Shown in pieces: positions 14,129 to 16,360 of a stretch of 16,360 nucleotides of DNA. Each line of letters starts with the position of its first letter. Position 1 is the stretch's first letter. The notes beneath the pieces are model-generated. The model did not search any database. It was given only the letters and a program-made list of their open reading frames with translations, and was not told where the DNA came from. A program made the position numbers and the translations under genes. Source of the DNA: Alistipes sp. (GTDB lineage: Bacteria > Bacteroidota > Bacteroidia > Bacteroidales > Rikenellaceae); assembly GCA_022511355.1 (NCBI GenBank), contig JAFLRS010000028.1, forward strand, positions 1-16,360. The letters run 5' to 3'.

Positions 14129-15982
14129 ATGTCAAACACCAACCGAACAAAGTTATTTTCCGAATTCCCTGCGGTTCCGACCGAGAAGTGGGAGGAGGCG
14201 ATAACGGCAGATTTGAAGGGTGCGGATTATGAGCGCAAGCTTGTATGGCGCACGGGCGAGGGCTTCAATGTCCGCCCGTACTATCGTGCCGAGGATCTGA
14301 ACGGTATCGAATTTCTGGCTGCGCAGGCGGGCGAGTTCCCCTATGTGCGCGGCACAAAAAAGGACAACACGTGGAAGGTTCATCAGACCGTGAAGGTCGA
14401 GGATCCGGTGAAGGCCAACGTCGAGGCTCTGAAGATTCTGAATGCGGGTGTAGACTCCATTCAGTTCGACCTTGCGGTGGAGGAGTTCACCCCCGGGATG
14501 CTCGACACGCTGCTGGAGGGTATCGTCCTGACGGCTGTCGATGTAACCTTCAGCGGCAGAAAGATGCCCGTCGTTGCCGAGGCTGTTCTGGCGAAGCTCG
14601 AGCGTGAGAACATTCCTGCCGACGAGGTACACATCAATTTCAACATCGACCCCATTGTAGGTCACCTTTCGACCCGCGGCGAGTGGTGCGAGAGCTGCGG
14701 CGGCACCAAGTGTTTCGAACGCATTGCGGCTCTGATGCACAAAACCGAGGGTTACAAGGGCATCCGCATCGTGACGGTGAACGGTCAGACCTTCAGCAAT
14801 GCAGGTTCGACCATCGTCGAGGAGCTGGCATTCACGCTGGCGGCCGGCAACGACTATCTGGCGGCACTTACCGATGCCGGAGTTTCGGTCGATACGGCGG
14901 CACACAAACTCCGCTTCTCGATGGCCGTAACCTCCAACTACTTTATGGAGATGGCCAAATTCCGCGCTGCACGTCTGCTGTGGGCCAACATCGTGAAGGC
15001 ATACTCTCCTGAAAGAGAGTGTTCGTGCAAGATGCGCACGCACGCGGTTACTTCGGCATGGAATCAGACGGTATACGACCCCTATGTGAATATGCTGCGC
15101 GGCACGACCGAGGCTATGTCGGCGACTATTGCCGGTGTTCATTCGCTGGAGGTTCTGCCTTTCGATCATGCATACGAAGCACCCACCGAATTCTCGCAGC
15201 GCATAGCGCGCAATGTGGAGCTGCTGCTCAAGCATGAGGCTCATTTCGACCAGGTGACAGACCCCGCAGGCGGTTCTTACTATATCGAAAATCTTACGGC
15301 GAGCATAGCTCGGGAGGCGTGGAAGCTCTTCCTCGAAATCGAGGGCAAGGGCGGTTACGTCAAGGCGTTCGAGGAGGGTTATATCGTTGAGCGCGTGAAG
15401 GCTTCGGCGGCTGCCAAGGACAAGAACATTTCGACCCGTCGTCAGATTCTGCTGGGTGCCAACCAGTACCCCAACTTCACCGAGACGGCCGATGCGGCTC
15501 TGAACGGTGCGGCTGTGGAGCGTGAAAACGGCGAAGGCAACAAACTTACGCCCTATCGCGGTGCGATGGCATTCGAGGCGATGCGTCTGAATGTGGACCG
15601 CAGCGGCAAACAGCCCAAGGCGTTCATGCTTACCTGCGGCAGTCTGGCTATGGCTCGCGCAAGAGCCCAGTTCTCGTGCAACTTCTTTGCGTGTGCGGGC
15701 ATCCGCGTAATCGACAACACCTTCTTCAAGAGTGTCGAGGAGGGCGTGGAGGCTGCACTGGCTTCGAAGGCCGAAATCGTGGTGGTATGCGCTTCGGATG
15801 ACGATTATGCAACCGTCGCTCCCCGCGTTAAGGAGCTTCTGGGCGATAAGGCGATTCTGGTTGTGGCCGGCGCACCTGCCTGCACTCCGGAACTCGAGGC
15901 TCAGGGAATTACGAACTTTATCAGCGTGAAGAGCAATGTACTCGATACGCTCAAATTCTATCTTAAAGAGATGGGTATCTAA
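14129..15982 (+). CDS. mutA: Methylmalonyl-CoA mutase small (beta) subunit MutA
   Basis: A 617-residue subunit of the adenosylcobalamin-dependent enzyme that interconverts succinyl-CoA and methylmalonyl-CoA; in this phylum it feeds the succinate-propionate pathway. The N-terminus (LFSEFPAVPTEKWEEAITADLKGADY, then LVWRTGEGFNVRPYYRAEDL) and the TIM-barrel segments around KMRTHAVTSAWNQT and VNMLRGTTEAMSATIAGVHSLEVLPFDHA are family hallmarks. The C-terminal Rossmann-like domain (about 490-617) lacks the DxHxxG cobalamin-ligand motif, as expected for the non-catalytic small subunit. Cysteines are grouped at 187, 190 and 195 (CxxC-x4-C) and at 298 and 300 (CxC); their meaning is unknown. The gene has its own promoter, an A-rich leader without Shine-Dalgarno, and mutB follows after 13 bp. 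I see no cobalamin riboswitch in the short leader. Confidence 0.94.
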   Translation: MSNTNRTKLFSEFPAVPTEKWEEAITADLKGADYERKLVWRTGEGFNVRPYYRAEDLNGIEFLAAQAGEFPYVRGTKKDNTWKVHQTVKVEDPVKANVEALKILNAGVDSIQFDLAVEEFTPGMLDTLLEGIVLTAVDVTFSGRKMPVVAEAVLAKLERENIPADEVHINFNIDPIVGHLSTRGEWCESCGGTKCFERIAALMHKTEGYKGIRIVTVNGQTFSNAGSTIVEELAFTLAAGNDYLAALTDAGVSVDTAAHKLRFSMAVTSNYFMEMAKFRAARLLWANIVKAYSPERECSCKMRTHAVTSAWNQTVYDPYVNMLRGTTEAMSATIAGVHSLEVLPFDHAYEAPTEFSQRIARNVELLLKHEAHFDQVTDPAGGSYYIENLTASIAREAWKLFLEIEGKGGYVKAFEEGYIVERVKASAAAKDKNISTRRQILLGANQYPNFTETADAALNGAAVERENGEGNKLTPYRGAMAFEAMRLNVDRSGKQPKAFMLTCGSLAMARARAQFSCNFFACAGIRVIDNTFFKSVEEGVEAALASKAEIVVVCASDDDYATVAPRVKELLGDKAILVVAGAPACTPELEAQGITNFISVKSNVLDTLKFYLKEMGI

Positions 15983-15995
15983 AAACCAGTGAGTT

Positions 15996-16360
15996 ATGAG
16001 AGCTAAATTTGAAAATCTGTCATACAGTGGCACGACCGGAGAGGGTTGCGCCTGCAAAGCCGACGGTCGCGAACCGTGGCTTACGGCCGAAAGAATACCC
16101 GTCAAAGGTAATTATACGGCCGAGGACCTCGAGGGCATGGAGCACCTCAATTATGCAGCCGGTATCGCACCGTTCCTGCGCGGTCCTTATTCGACGATGT
16201 ATGTTATGCGTCCGTGGACGATTCGTCAGTACGCGGGCTTCTCGACCGCCGAAGAGTCCAATGCATTCTACCGCCGCAATCTGGCAGCGGGTCAGAAGGG
16301 TCTGTCGGTGGCGTTCGACCTTGCGACGCACCGCGGTTACGATGCCGACCATCCGCGCGT
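15996..16360 (+). CDS. mutB: Methylmalonyl-CoA mutase large (alpha) subunit MutB, 5' part
   Basis: The first 121 codons of the catalytic subunit; the gene continues past the right edge. The start MRAKFENLSYSG is followed by REPWLTAERIPVKGNYTAEDLEGMEHLNYAAGIAPFLRGPYSTMYVMRPWTIRQYAGFSTAEESN and GQKGLSVAFDLATHRGYDADHPR, listed here only as landmarks: GIAPFLRGPYSTMY (near residue 53) and YAGFSTAEESNAFYR are diagnostic of the substrate-binding barrel of this enzyme. The cobalamin-binding domain with DxHxxG should lie near the C-terminus, outside the window. The start is 13 bp after the mutA stop, so both subunits are almost surely made from one mRNA, consistent with the alpha-beta heterodimer known for bacterial enzymes. 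Confidence 0.93.
   Translation, partial: MRAKFENLSYSGTTGEGCACKADGREPWLTAERIPVKGNYTAEDLEGMEHLNYAAGIAPFLRGPYSTMYVMRPWTIRQYAGFSTAEESNAFYRRNLAAGQKGLSVAFDLATHRGYDADHPR

Overview
The window looks like a stretch of core chromosome from a Bacteroidota bacterium, most like a moderately GC-rich gut lineage such as Alistipes/Rikenellaceae. The genus is inferred from gene content and protein flavour only. Supporting signs are TAnnTTTG-type -7 promoter boxes with a TTG/TTTG box about 19-20 bp upstream, mostly absent Shine-Dalgarno sequences with A-rich leaders, the order LptC / CNNM-CBS protein / PpiD, and split mutA-mutB methylmalonyl-CoA mutase genes. Every credible gene is on the + strand and packing is tight; no gap between genes exceeds about 125 bp. 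I see no insertion sequence, phage gene, CRISPR array, tRNA, rRNA or defence gene.

Layout. (1) 1-146: the 3' end of a very small, highly basic, ribosomal-type protein, closed by a strong intrinsic terminator. (2) 180-5107: RNase G and the transcription-repair coupling factor Mfd, separated by a short gap that can fold into a GC-rich hairpin. (3) 5120-10695: type III pantothenate kinase (coaX), a predicted outer-membrane beta-barrel protein overlapping coaX by 14 bp, a secreted TPR-like protein, the LPS-export protein LptC, and a CNNM/CBS membrane protein that shares an ATGA overlap with lptC. (4) 10731-12874: a PpiD/SurA-type peptidyl-prolyl isomerase with its own promoter and a textbook terminator. 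(5) 12881-14021: tatA-tatC with a near-ideal Bacteroidota promoter. (6) 14037-16360: mutA and the 5' part of mutB, again with their own promoter.

How the genes fit together. The middle of the window is mainly an envelope-biogenesis neighbourhood: LPS transport (LptC), an outer-membrane barrel protein, a periplasmic TPR protein, a periplasmic folding factor (PpiD-like) and Tat export. It follows an RNA-processing/DNA-repair pair (rng, mfd) and a CoA-biosynthesis gene (coaX). The last unit makes both subunits of the B12-dependent methylmalonyl-CoA mutase, which in this phylum serves the succinate-propionate pathway.

I did not find a convincing new multi-gene system; the genes are mostly conserved housekeeping families. 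The items most worth a second look are at the nucleic-acid level: two consecutive hairpins over the lptC start codon and signal-peptide codons, a promoter/hairpin/T8 cluster inside the 3' end of coaX, a hairpin burying a perfect Shine-Dalgarno-like motif between rng and mfd, and an 18-bp in-frame tandem repeat making a low-complexity tail on LptC. The uncharacterised barrel and TPR genes next to lptC are the best protein-level candidates for new biology.
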